From the NCBI RefSeq assembly GCF_000024605.1, contig NC_013385.1, positions 1,111,501-1,175,500 on the forward strand: 64,000 bases of DNA, given 5' to 3'. Below the pieces are notes generated by a model. It saw only the letters and a list, made by a program, of their open reading frames with translations, had not been told where the DNA came from and made no database searches. Shown here in pieces: positions 16,845-24,198 of the stretch (positions are counted from its first letter, which is position 1; each line of letters begins with the position of its first letter). A program made the position numbers and the translations under genes. Origin of the DNA: Ammonifex degensii KC4 (GTDB lineage: Bacteria > Bacillota > Desulfotomaculia > Desulfotomaculales > Ammonificaceae).

Positions 16845-17233
16845 TGAAGATGAAGATCGAGTTCTGGGGGCAGGAGTTCGAGGTAAATGTGCTCCTGGGC
16901 TGCCTGGGGAGCTTTCTCATAGCGGTTGTCTCTTCCATGTTCGGCTTTGGTGGCGGTCCTTTCATGGTTCCCCTCCTCACGGTGGGGTTGCCCATGTACG
17001 TGGTAGTGGGGAGTTCGCTTCTGGCGATCTTCTTCAACACTCTCATGGGCTCGCTCCGGCACTACCAGTTCGGCAACTTCGACCCCCTGCTCTTCCTCAT
17101 CATGTTCCCGGCCGCCATCTTGGGCGGGTATATCGGCCCCCAGATAGCCAAAAGGGTAAGTCCGGTGGCGGTAAAGCGCATCGCCGCGGCCGGTCTTGTC
17201 CTTCTGGCCCTCAACCTCCTGGGGGTTTACTAG
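16844..17233 (+). CDS. TauE/SafE-like exporter, second membrane half as a separate protein
   Basis: 129 residues with about four hydrophobic helices and SSMFGFGGGPFMVPLLTVG, the motif of the second TauE/SafE repeat. The ATG overlaps the stop of the preceding half by one base (TAATG), so translation is coupled. In most relatives both halves are one chain; here they are two genes. The encoded half is intact, but its partner is broken by element 1, so the exporter is probably lost unless the shortened half works. The exported anion is unknown (TauE relatives move sulfite or sulfoacetate). Confidence 0.75.
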   Translation: MKMKIEFWGQEFEVNVLLGCLGSFLIAVVSSMFGFGGGPFMVPLLTVGLPMYVVVGSSLLAIFFNTLMGSLRHYQFGNFDPLLFLIMFPAAILGGYIGPQIAKRVSPVAVKRIAAAGLVLLALNLLGVY

Positions 17234-17263
17234 GCCAAACCCTTTCATCCCCTTAATGCTTTG

Positions 17264-17299
17264 GCCCCCGTGGCCTTAATCGGCCGGGGGGCAATTTTA
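17264..17299 (+). terminator. Intrinsic terminator after the TauE-like genes
   Basis: GCCCCC-GT-GGCC, loop TTAATC, GGCC-GGGGGGC, then AATTTTAT. A similar sequence (ACGGGGGCCTGTGGTCTTGATCGGCCCTGGGGCATTTT) follows the PadR gene at about 21762-21801. Confidence 0.65.
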
Positions 17300-17384
17300 T
17301 ATATGTGCACGGGTTAGAGTTTCGTTCATGGGGAATTGACAAGAAGATCCTTAGTGAAGATAATGCATATAGATGCGTAAATTC

Positions 17385-17426
17385 ACATATAAGGAGGTAA
17401 TAAAACACCTATAAGGAGGTAATCTA
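17385..17426 (+). repeat. Tandemly duplicated ribosome-binding segment
   Basis: ATATAAGGAGGTAAT (17386-17400) and CTATAAGGAGGTAAT (17410-17424) give two perfect AGGAGG sites 24 bases apart before one ATG at 17428. No start codon follows the first site, so it is an accidental duplication or a second landing site. Confidence 0.8.
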
Positions 17427-17427
17427 T

Positions 17428-17643
17428 ATGTGCTGGCACGGCTGGATGCACGCCCACGTCGACCACCACGGCTACGGTCACTGCTGCTGCCACGGCGGCA
17501 GGATGCGGTGGACGCTGTCCTGCAAGGAGGAGCTGGTCCGCCTGGAGGGCTACCTTAAGGATCTCAAGGAAGAGATGAGGGCCGTGGAGGAGAGGATAAA
17601 GGAGATAAAGGAGCTAAAGGGCAGGGATAACCAGGGCGCGTAA
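17428..17643 (+). CDS. Small His/Cys-headed coiled-coil protein (DUF5320-like)
   Basis: 71 residues. The first 25 hold nine His and four Cys (CWHGWMHAHVDHHG, then GHCCCHGG), which looks like a metal-binding head. The rest is a charged coiled coil (EELVRLEGYLKDLKEEMRAV) like the tail of DUF5320 proteins. No signal peptide. Two perfect AGGAGG sites precede the ATG. It begins an apparent transcription unit with the two-part permease and the PadR regulator, whose N-terminus carries a similar His/Cys cluster. Function unknown; metal or metalloid handling is an inference from composition. Confidence 0.75.
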   Translation: MCWHGWMHAHVDHHGYGHCCCHGGRMRWTLSCKEELVRLEGYLKDLKEEMRAVEERIKEIKELKGRDNQGA

Positions 17644-17665
17644 AAAAAGAGGAGGGACGCTTTAA

Positions 17666-17700
17666 ATGGCCTTTAACGCTGTCCTTTACCTGTTTCAATT
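17666..17700 (+). pseudogene. N-terminal stub of the first permease gene, cut by IS607
   Basis: After GAGGAGGG (17650-17657) an ATG begins MAFNAVLYLFQ, then runs into the end hairpin of the IS607 element at 17701. Permeases of this two-gene family typically open with a short run such as this before the SFLKDRKKTKKAL-type segment. That segment is found across the element at about 20312 (LLALTLLLLSYLKD). The pairing of the two pieces is inferred from order, direction and fit. Confidence 0.45.
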
Positions 17701-18176
17701 TTGCTACCAAGTGCTATCAAGGAGTAGCATCCTGGTAGCAAAGCGGGCCTAGGAGTTCACGCTCTCCGAGAGGCCGGACACCTGCCCTCCCGGCCGGGAG
17801 GAAAGGGCAGGGCCTGTGCGTCTGGAGTCCCGCCCGAAACAGTCACCGTCAGGCCGGCGCGTCATCCGGCGGGCTCCGAGGAACCCACCGTCTTCGTCCG
17901 ATCTTCGGGCTTCCAAACGGCGGGGTGGTCAAAACGCCCGACCCGCAGGGCTCCCACCCGGAAGGCAGGAGGTTGCTTACCGCCACCCGGGACGCCGTTT
18001 CCCGCACGCCCCAGGGAAGACACCCGGCGGTGCGGGGGCTCATTCCCGTAAAAGCCCGCCCTCGCGCACTCCCTTTCCCGGCCGGAGCGCGTTTTAGACG
18101 GCGCTTTCTCCCGCCGGGCCGGCCTCCCGCCCACATGCCCCGGGACACCCGGGGCAAAACGACCGCGGCCAGAAGA
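17701..18176 (-). ncRNA. GC-rich 3' region of the IS607 element, probable guide-RNA scaffold
   Basis: About 475 bases after tnpB without a convincing gene on the minus strand, very GC-rich and full of short inverted repeats. It ends in a nested hairpin: outer TTGCTACCA/TGGTAGCAA and inner TGCTA/TAGCA. Position and structure fit the omega RNA that loads TnpB. No covariance model could be run. Confidence 0.5.
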
Positions 18177-19607
18177 CTAGACCGCGCCGTTCCCGGAATA
18201 CCGACGCAACAAAATCTCCTTTACCTTGCTCCTGGGCGTATACCGCGTTATCTCCTCGTCGTGCAGCCTGGCCTTCAGGTTCATCGCTGCCACCTGGTCG
18301 GCGTCGGCGGTGAAACCGCACTTCCTGCATCTGAAAGTGTCCCCACTGCGGTTCTGCGGGTCTGGCCACCCGCACACGGGGCAGGTCTGGCTGGAATAGG
18401 CCGCGTTCACCGGCCCCGGGTCCTCTACCGAGTACACAAACCACTTGAACCCCATGCGCTCCCTGATGATGCTCCTCTGCCACATGGAGACCCTCCGGGA
18501 AAGTCCTCTGCTCTTTGCCTTGCCCCGCAGACGCGACAGGTCCTCGTAGGCCACTACCCTGGGCCTGCGCGCCTTCAGGAACTCGTTGAAAGCGCGGTTG
18601 ACTTCGTTTTCGCACCTCCGCCGGAACCTCCGGCACCGCTCCCGCTGCTTAAGGACGCCCAGGTTGTGCTTCCTTATGCGCCGCGCTTTGGCGGGGTCCC
18701 TTTCCAGGTTCTCGCGGTACAGCGCCCAGAGCTTCTGGCGCTTCCTGCTCTTGTCCAGGAGGTAGTCCGAGATCTCTTTGAGGGCTTCACCGTACTCCGG
18801 CCGGTACTTCCTGCCCGTGTCGTCGGTGAACACCTCCGTCACGCCAAGGTCTATGCCCGCCTCTCCGTCCCCGGGGAGAAAGACTGCCGGCTCACAGCTT
18901 ATGTGGACTTCCACCGCCCGCTCGTCGGGCAGGAGCACCAGCCGCAGGTTGCCCTTCACCGCGTGCACCCCCGCCAGGGGGACGACCACCCTCTCCCCGG
19001 GAGTCAGAGTAGACACCGCTATGTACTGCCTCTTCTCCGTGGAAAACACCCGGTACATCTGTGGGTCCACCACGAAGCTGCGGGCCTTCTTTACTCTCGG
19101 CCTTTTGCCGAGGACGCGGCGGAGCGCGCGCCTCAGGTAGTTCCTCACCCTCAGCCTGTCGGCTTCGTCCGGCTTCACCTGCCCGCCGGTGACGTCTTCG
19201 CCGGTGAAGATGGCCTGGACGCGTTCCCACGGGCGGCTGCCCTTCTCCGGCTTGTACAGCAGCCAGAAGGCGTAGCGCTTTTCTTCGTCGGTGAGTCCTC
19301 CGTGGCGGGCGACCAGGCCCCTTACGGTCTCTATGGCCGCTTCCCACTGCCTCTCCAGGGTGAAGAGGGCGTCTTCCAGGCAGAGCTTCCACATGCGGGC
19401 ACTAAGCCCGAAGGGACTGGTAAAACCCCGGGAGACCAGCTCGTCACGCAGGGCGCGCTTGTCGCCCAGGTAGTGCAGGTACTTGATGCGGGCGTACTCC
19501 ACCAGGAAGGCGTCCTTCTGACGGGCGTAAGCCTCAGCGGTCTCGACCAGCCTGGCCCACTTTCCGCTGTTCAGCGGCAGGCTCTTCTGCCTCACCGTCC
19601 GCCGCAT
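18177..19607 (-). CDS. tnpB: TnpB, RNA-guided endonuclease of the IS607 element (canonical)
   Basis: 476 residues. Complete catalytic set: RuvC-I in EAGIDLGVTEVF (about residue 248), RuvC-II in VVAYEDLSRL (about 358), zinc ribbon CPVCGWPDPQ...FRCRKCG (about 410-435) and RuvC-III in ADADQVAAMNL. The N-terminal helical and OB-like regions precede. It overlaps the end of tnpA, so the two are translated together. Expected to cut DNA matching the guide carried by the element's 3' RNA. Looks intact and functional. Confidence 0.92.
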   Translation of the reverse strand: MRRTVRQKSLPLNSGKWARLVETAEAYARQKDAFLVEYARIKYLHYLGDKRALRDELVSRGFTSPFGLSARMWKLCLEDALFTLERQWEAAIETVRGLVARHGGLTDEEKRYAFWLLYKPEKGSRPWERVQAIFTGEDVTGGQVKPDEADRLRVRNYLRRALRRVLGKRPRVKKARSFVVDPQMYRVFSTEKRQYIAVSTLTPGERVVVPLAGVHAVKGNLRLVLLPDERAVEVHISCEPAVFLPGDGEAGIDLGVTEVFTDDTGRKYRPEYGEALKEISDYLLDKSRKRQKLWALYRENLERDPAKARRIRKHNLGVLKQRERCRRFRRRCENEVNRAFNEFLKARRPRVVAYEDLSRLRGKAKSRGLSRRVSMWQRSIIRERMGFKWFVYSVEDPGPVNAAYSSQTCPVCGWPDPQNRSGDTFRCRKCGFTADADQVAAMNLKARLHDEEITRYTPRSKVKEILLRRYSGNGAV

Positions 19608-20223
19608 CCGCCAGCGCCTCCTTCACCTTTTTTACCAGCTTCCGGGCCCTGTACGTCCGCTGGCCGTAAAGCCTGGCGGCGAAGTGCTGCACGATGCTCA
19701 CCAGGTCTTCGGCCAGCTCCTGCGCGGGAGAGGCGTCCTCCGCCCGGTTGACCACCACCAGCTCGCACCCGAAGCGGGCGAAGAGCTCTTCCAGGAACTC
19801 GAAGCCGAAGCGCGCCAACCGGTCCTTATAAGCCACGACGACCGTCTTGACCTCCCCCCGGAGCACCAGGTCGCAGAGCCTCATGAGGCCCTTGCGGTGC
19901 CAGTTTAAGGCCGAACCCACGTCGGTGATTATCTCGTCGACGCAGAGTCCCCTCCCGGCGGCGAACTCCTTGAGGTAAGCCACCTGGTTTTCCAGGTCGG
20001 GTTCTTGCGCCTTTGAGGACACGCGGGCGTAAAGCACCACCTTCCGGGGCTCAGACCTCAGCTTTTTGAGGCCCAGCGCCCGCTGGATCATCTCTTCTGT
20101 GTAGCGCCGCTTGCCTGTGGGTGTCCTCAGGGGTACGAGGATGCCCTTCTTATCCCACAAGCGCAGGGTGGAAACGCTGACCCCCAGCGCTTCTGCCGCT
20201 TCCCTGATCGTGTAGAGCTTCAC
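19534..20223 (-). CDS. tnpA: IS607-family serine recombinase TnpA
   Basis: 229 residues from GTG 20223, chosen for the AGGTGGTG site just upstream; GTG 20235 is an alternative. MerR-like winged helix at residues about 1-50 (TIREAAEALGVSVSTLRLW), then the serine recombinase: VVLYARVSSKAQEPDLENQ with the nucleophile Ser in RVSS, and VVVAYKDRLARFGFEFLE with the Arg of the active site. The C-terminal tail has ARKLVKKVKEAL. It catalyses excision and insertion with little target choice. This is the intact reference for the decayed TnpA heads in elements 1, 3 and 6. Confidence 0.93.
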   Translation of the reverse strand: MKLYTIREAAEALGVSVSTLRLWDKKGILVPLRTPTGKRRYTEEMIQRALGLKKLRSEPRKVVLYARVSSKAQEPDLENQVAYLKEFAAGRGLCVDEIITDVGSALNWHRKGLMRLCDLVLRGEVKTVVVAYKDRLARFGFEFLEELFARFGCELVVVNRAEDASPAQELAEDLVSIVQHFAARLYGQRTYRARKLVKKVKEALADAADGEAEEPAAEQRKVGQAGRDR

Positions 20224-20231
20224 AGCAATCA

Positions 20232-20262
20232 CCACCTGTTGTTAAGGTATCACAATAGGTGG
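20232..20262 (-). repeat. Right-end inverted repeat of the IS607 element
   Basis: CCACCTGTTGT and ACAATAGGTGG form an 11-base-pair stem (one G-T) around TAAGGTATC. One arm overlaps the tnpA ribosome site, so binding of TnpA here could also repress its own translation or transcription. Confidence 0.6.
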
Positions 20263-20278
20263 CAAAACGCAAGTCTTC

Positions 20279-20772
20279 TTGAGAAGGAAAGTGAAGAAAT
20301 CAGAAACTGCTTCTGACCTCCTGGCTTTAACCCTGCTGCTGCTTTCCTACCTGAAGGACAAGAGGAAAACGAAAAAGGCTCTCATCGTGGCCTGGAGATC
20401 CTTCAGCAATCTCCTCCCCACCATGCTGGGGATTATCGGTCTCCTCGGCCTCATGCTGGCGTTGGTGCCGCGGGAAGCTATTAGCGGTCTTTTCGGCCGT
20501 GACAACCCTGCAAGCATTCTCCTGATCTCCCTGGTGGGGGCGGTGACCCTCATGCCCGCCTTCATTGCTTCCCCCTAGCGGGGTCGCTCCTGGCAGCCGG
20601 CGCCGGGGTGACGGCGGTGGCCTGCTTTGTGACCACTCTTTTAATGGTGGGGGTCCTTACGGCTCCCGCGGAGGCTGCTTACTTTGGCCGCAGGTTTACC
20701 TTCTGGCGCAACGCCCTGAGCTTTGCCTTTGCCCTAGTCATCGGCTACCTCATGGGGGTGGTTTTGCCGTGA
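20279..20772 (+). pseudogene. Permease, first half (COG0701-like), frameshifted and cut by IS607
   Basis: Membrane protein with four to five helices. The frame from 20279 gives LLALTLLLLSYLKDKRKTKK, WRSFSNLLPTMLGIIGLLGL and then LMPAFIASP followed by a stop at 20578. Adding one C in the run TTCCCCC (20568-20574) restores PLAGSLLAAGAGVTAVACF and a native end YLMGVVLP at 20772. The start has been separated by the IS607 element (stub at 17666). It is therefore damaged twice. The second permease gene begins in its stop codon (GTGA). Confidence 0.7.
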
Positions 20773-21320
20773 GGACGTACTGGACTCTCCTGCGGAGGTA
20801 CGCCCTCTTTGGGGCAGTAGTGGTAGTGGACCTCCTTTTGTGCTGGCAGAACCCGGGGATAAGCGCGCTGGCCGTAAAGAACTCCCTCTCTTACCTGGCA
20901 GAAATGCTTTTGTTTTTTCCTCCCATCATGGTGCTGGTGGGCCTGCTGGATACATGGGTGCCCCGGGAGGTGGTGGAGAAGAACGTGGGGCCGCGCTCCG
21001 GGGCGCGCGGCGTGGCCATCTCCATCCTCGCAGCTACGGCGGCTGCCGGCCCGCTTTACGCCGGCTTTCCGGTAGCCGATGCCCTCTTAAAGAAGGGCTG
21101 CCGCCTGGCCAATGCAGTGATCTTCCTGGGAGCCTGGGCGACCATTAAAATCCCCATGCTACTGGCGGAAGCAAAGTTCGTGGGGCTGGCCTTTGCCCTC
21201 TGGCGCCTGGCGCTGACCCTGCTGGCTATCATTATCACCGGCTACCTAGTGGAAAGGATCTTGCAAGCGGGTGGCCAGGAAGGTACTTTTTGCGCTTCGG
21301 AGAATACTTGGAGAAGGTGA
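20769..21320 (+). CDS. Permease, second half (COG0701-like)
   Basis: 183 residues from GTG 20769, which overlaps the stop of the first half; the open frame upstream to 20565 is out of register with the permease and is not used. About five membrane helices, with ILAATAAAGPLYAGFPVADA as the conserved loop of this two-gene permease family, whose members are often linked to metalloid or metal export. Intact itself, but its partner is broken. The PadR gene overlaps or follows closely. Confidence 0.75.
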   Translation: MRTYWTLLRRYALFGAVVVVDLLLCWQNPGISALAVKNSLSYLAEMLLFFPPIMVLVGLLDTWVPREVVEKNVGPRSGARGVAISILAATAAAGPLYAGFPVADALLKKGCRLANAVIFLGAWATIKIPMLLAEAKFVGLAFALWRLALTLLAIIITGYLVERILQAGGQEGTFCASENTWRR

Positions 21321-21327
21321 TGTTGCT

Positions 21328-21717
21328 ATGTGCCAGAGCCACGGTCACGGCCACCGCCACGGGAGTTGCCGGTGCGCCGCTTCCATAGAGCGCTTTATGC
21401 AGCCATGCCTCTTGCTGCTCCTGCGCCGGCGGCCTACTCACGGCTACGAGCTCATGCGCTACTTAGAGGAGTTTGGCTTCAGCGGCGAGGACCTCGACCC
21501 AGGAACCGTCTACCGCAACCTGCGCCGCCTGGAGGAAGAGGGTCTGGTTTCCTCCCGCTGGGACACCAGCGGCGGGGGCCCGGCCCGGCGCCTCTACCGC
21601 CTCACTCCCGAGGGGGAAGAGATGCTGGCGGCCTGGGTGGAGGTCATAAAACGCCAGAAGAGCCGCCTGGAGCTTTTCCTGCAGAAATATCAGGAGGAGT
21701 TCGGTAGGCTAGAATGA
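21328..21717 (+). CDS. PadR-family transcriptional regulator with His/Cys-rich N-terminus
   Basis: 129 residues from ATG 21328 behind GAGAAGGTGATG; the longer frame from 21271 overlaps the permease and lacks a ribosome site. The head reads MCQSHGHGHRHGSCRCAAS, four His and three Cys in 16 residues, a likely metal-binding site. The winged helix follows (LLLLLRRRPTHGYELMRYLE, then GTVYRNLRRLEEEGLV and ARRLYRLTPEGEE) and a short dimerisation helix. The position after the permease genes suggests that it controls them in response to a metal ion or metalloid. That is inference; known PadR proteins mostly sense phenolics or drugs. Confidence 0.8.
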   Translation: MCQSHGHGHRHGSCRCAASIERFMQPCLLLLLRRRPTHGYELMRYLEEFGFSGEDLDPGTVYRNLRRLEEEGLVSSRWDTSGGGPARRLYRLTPEGEEMLAAWVEVIKRQKSRLELFLQKYQEEFGRLE

Positions 21718-21924
21718 CCAAAAATGGTCGAGACTAAAGCCTAGGAAGGGGCTTCCCCGGGCTACGGGGGCCTGTGGTCTTGATCGGCCCTGGGGCATTT
21801 TCTCTTTACCGTCGCGTCTTGCCGGTGCTAAAATCTTTTCAAGGCCGCGAAGGCCTTGGTTTGAGGCTTCGCCCGCGAACGAGCGAGGTAGAAGCCTTAT
21901 GTATTTCCTAGGGGGTGGGATAAT
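21718..21924 (+). other. Leader region upstream of metE
   Basis: 207 bases with a terminator-like segment for the PadR unit (about 21762-21801). Two hairpins lie nearer metE: AAGGCC-GCGA-GGCCTT near 21840-21857, and AGGCTTC with GAAGCCT near 21863-21898. It shows no SAM riboswitch or T-box hallmark that I recognise. GGGGGTGG ends the region before the TTG of metE. Confidence 0.4.
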
Positions 21925-24192
21925 TTGCGGATCAGTAACCTGGGCTATCCCCGCATAGGAGAGAACCGGGAGCTGAAGTGGCTCCTGGAAGCTTATTGGG
22001 AAGGAAAGCTGGAAGAAGAAGATTTCAGAAAACGGGTCTTTCAGCTAGAGGAGAACCACTGGCGCAGGCAGCTGGCCTTAGGGGTAGAGATTCTGCCGGT
22101 AGGCGACTTTTCCCTCTACGATCACGTGTTGGATATGGCCTTCGCCTTAGGGCTTATTCCTCAGCGCTTCGAGCCCCTGGAAAAGGAAGGTTCGCTCAAG
22201 CTTTACTTCGCCTTAGCCCGGGGGGCGGAAGGAATAAGGGCCTGTGCCTTGAAGAAGTGGTTCGACACCAACTACCACTACCTGGTGCCCGAGTGGGAAA
22301 AAGAACCACGCCTGGCGTCTAACCCCTATTTGGAGGCTTTCCGGCGGGCCAAACAAGCCTTGGGAGTTAGCGGCAAGCCGGTTCTGCTCGGCCCCTTCAC
22401 CCTGATGAAGCTTTCCCGCGGTTATAAGGACTGGCGGGAGGCCCTGGAAAGCCTGCTTTCGCCTTACGCTGCCCTGCTTGAGCAGCTGGTCGAGGCCGGG
22501 GCCGAATGGGTGCAGATAGACGAGCCGGCCCTGGTTCTGGATCTCGAACGCCCGGAGATAGAAGCGGTGGAAAAAGTATATAATTACCTGGTAGAAAATA
22601 CAAAGGTTCGCATCATGCTTCAGACCTACTTCGGCAGCTTGAGCTGCTATCCCGAGGTCATGCGTCTGCCCGTGGCCGGCGTGGGTCTGGATCTGGTAAG
22701 CGGCAGGAAGCACAACCTGGCCAACTTAGAACACTACGGTTTCCCCAAAGATAAGGTGCTGGGAGCTGGACTGGTTAACGGGCGCAACGTCTGGCGGACG
22801 GACATCAAAGCAGCTTTGGAACTAGTCAAGTACCTTACCAGTTTCGTTTCCCCAGACCGCCTGTGGCTCCAGCCTTCCTGCAGTCTCCTCCACCTGCCGG
22901 TATCGGTGGCGGGGGAGAAGGGGCTCCCGCCGGAACTCAAGAACGCCCTGAGCTTCGCCGACGAGCGTTTGAAAGAACTGAGGATATTGAAAGAAGCTTT
23001 GACCAGGGGAGAAGAGACGGTCCGGGAAGAGATAGAGGAGGCCAGCCGGGCCAGACAGGCCCTGGACGCCATGCCGGGGCGGGTGGTTCCCGCCGTGCGC
23101 CGCCGGGTAAGCGCGCTTGGCGAAGAAGAGTTCGTCCGCAGCGTGCCCTTCGAAGAACGCCAGCAGCTGCAGGCAGAGAAGCTCAACCTCTCCCCGCTTC
23201 CCACCACTACTATAGGAAGCTTTCCTCAGACGCCAACTTTGCGCTCCATCAGAGCTCGCTTCCGGCGGGGAGAGATAAGCAAGCAGGAATACCGCGAATT
23301 CATCCGGCAGGAGATAGCCCGGTGGATCAGGATCCAGGAAGAGATCGGCCTGGACGTGCTGGTGCACGGCGAATTTGAGCGCAGCGACATGGTGGAGTTC
23401 TTCGCTGCCAAGCTTTCCGGCTTCGCCTTAACTGCTAACGGCTGGGTGCAGTCCTACGGTTCACGCTGTGTGAAGCCCCCTATCCTTTACGGCGATGTCT
23501 GGCGCCGGGAAAGCCTGACGGTGGCGGAGACGAGCTACGCCCAGTCGCTCACCTCCAAGCCGGTGAAGGGCATTCTCACGGGGCCGGTAACCATGATCAA
23601 GTGGTCCTTCGTGCGCGAGGACCTGGAAGAAGAGCAGATAGCCTACCAGATAGCGCTGGCCCTGCGGGATGAGATAGCGGAGCTGGAGAAGGAAGGGATC
23701 AGGATAATCCAGGTGGACGAGCCGGCCTTTCGTGAGGCCTTACCTCTTAAGAAGCGGGAGCGCCCTCAATATCTGCTCTGGTCGGCGCAGGCCTTCCGCC
23801 TGGCCACCGCCGGGGTCAAGCCCGAGACTCAGATCCACACCCACATGTGCTACGCCGATCTGGAAGAAGTCCTGCCGGCTCTGGAGGGCATGGATCCCGA
23901 CGTAGTATCGGTAGAGGCTGCGCGAGGCGGGGCGGAGCTCGTGGAACAGCTCGGGCGCCATGGTTTTCGCCGGGGAATAGGCCTGGGGGTCTTCGACGTC
24001 CACAGCCCTTACCTTCCCCAGGAGGAAGAGATGGAGCGCTTCTTGAGCCGGGTGCTGGAGGTCTTCCCGCCGGATAGGTTATGGGTCAATCCCGACTGCG
24101 GTCTCAAGACACGCAAAGAGGAGGAAGCTGTGGAAGCCTTAAGGCGCATGGTCGCCGCGGCCAGGCGTCTGCGGGCAAGGCTGGGGAGGTAG
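21925..24192 (+). CDS. metE: Cobalamin-independent methionine synthase
   Basis: 755 residues, the normal length, TTG start behind GGGGGTGG. MetE moves a methyl group from methyl-tetrahydrofolate-triglutamate to homocysteine with zinc and no B12. Both barrels are present. The C-terminal one shows TTTIGSFPQTP (about residue 430), DVLVHGEFERSDMVEFF, the zinc ligands in QIHTHMCYAD (about residue 638) and the last Cys in VNPDCGLKTR (about residue 722). The N-terminal barrel begins NLGYPRIGENRELK. The Crp/Fnr gene follows after 6 bases and may be co-transcribed. Confidence 0.96.
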   Translation: MRISNLGYPRIGENRELKWLLEAYWEGKLEEEDFRKRVFQLEENHWRRQLALGVEILPVGDFSLYDHVLDMAFALGLIPQRFEPLEKEGSLKLYFALARGAEGIRACALKKWFDTNYHYLVPEWEKEPRLASNPYLEAFRRAKQALGVSGKPVLLGPFTLMKLSRGYKDWREALESLLSPYAALLEQLVEAGAEWVQIDEPALVLDLERPEIEAVEKVYNYLVENTKVRIMLQTYFGSLSCYPEVMRLPVAGVGLDLVSGRKHNLANLEHYGFPKDKVLGAGLVNGRNVWRTDIKAALELVKYLTSFVSPDRLWLQPSCSLLHLPVSVAGEKGLPPELKNALSFADERLKELRILKEALTRGEETVREEIEEASRARQALDAMPGRVVPAVRRRVSALGEEEFVRSVPFEERQQLQAEKLNLSPLPTTTIGSFPQTPTLRSIRARFRRGEISKQEYREFIRQEIARWIRIQEEIGLDVLVHGEFERSDMVEFFAAKLSGFALTANGWVQSYGSRCVKPPILYGDVWRRESLTVAETSYAQSLTSKPVKGILTGPVTMIKWSFVREDLEEEQIAYQIALALRDEIAELEKEGIRIIQVDEPAFREALPLKKRERPQYLLWSAQAFRLATAGVKPETQIHTHMCYADLEEVLPALEGMDPDVVSVEAARGGAELVEQLGRHGFRRGIGLGVFDVHSPYLPQEEEMERFLSRVLEVFPPDRLWVNPDCGLKTRKEEEAVEALRRMVAAARRLRARLGR

Positions 24193-24198
24193 ACTTTA

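Larger units (their letters stand above)
17701..20262 (-). mobile_element. Complete IS607-family element (TnpB element 2)
   Basis: On the minus strand: an end hairpin (CCACCTGTTGT with ACAATAGGTGG, 20262-20232), tnpA (serine recombinase), tnpB overlapping tnpA by about 70 bases, a GC-rich non-coding stretch and a terminal nested hairpin (TTGCTACCA with TGGTAGCAA, 17741-17701). This is the only element here with both genes intact. Exact ends are uncertain by up to about 50 bases on the right. It separates two pieces of a permease gene. Confidence 0.8.

Noticed and set aside
17925-19751. A 608-codon open frame on the plus strand
   Set aside because: It is the complement of the IS607 tnpB and its RNA region. 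It is Pro/Arg-rich with no recognisable domain, as expected from an antisense frame in GC-rich DNA.
20565-20768. A longer second permease from 20565
   Set aside because: This part is the out-of-frame reading of the first permease half. GTG 20769 in the preceding stop codon is the natural start.
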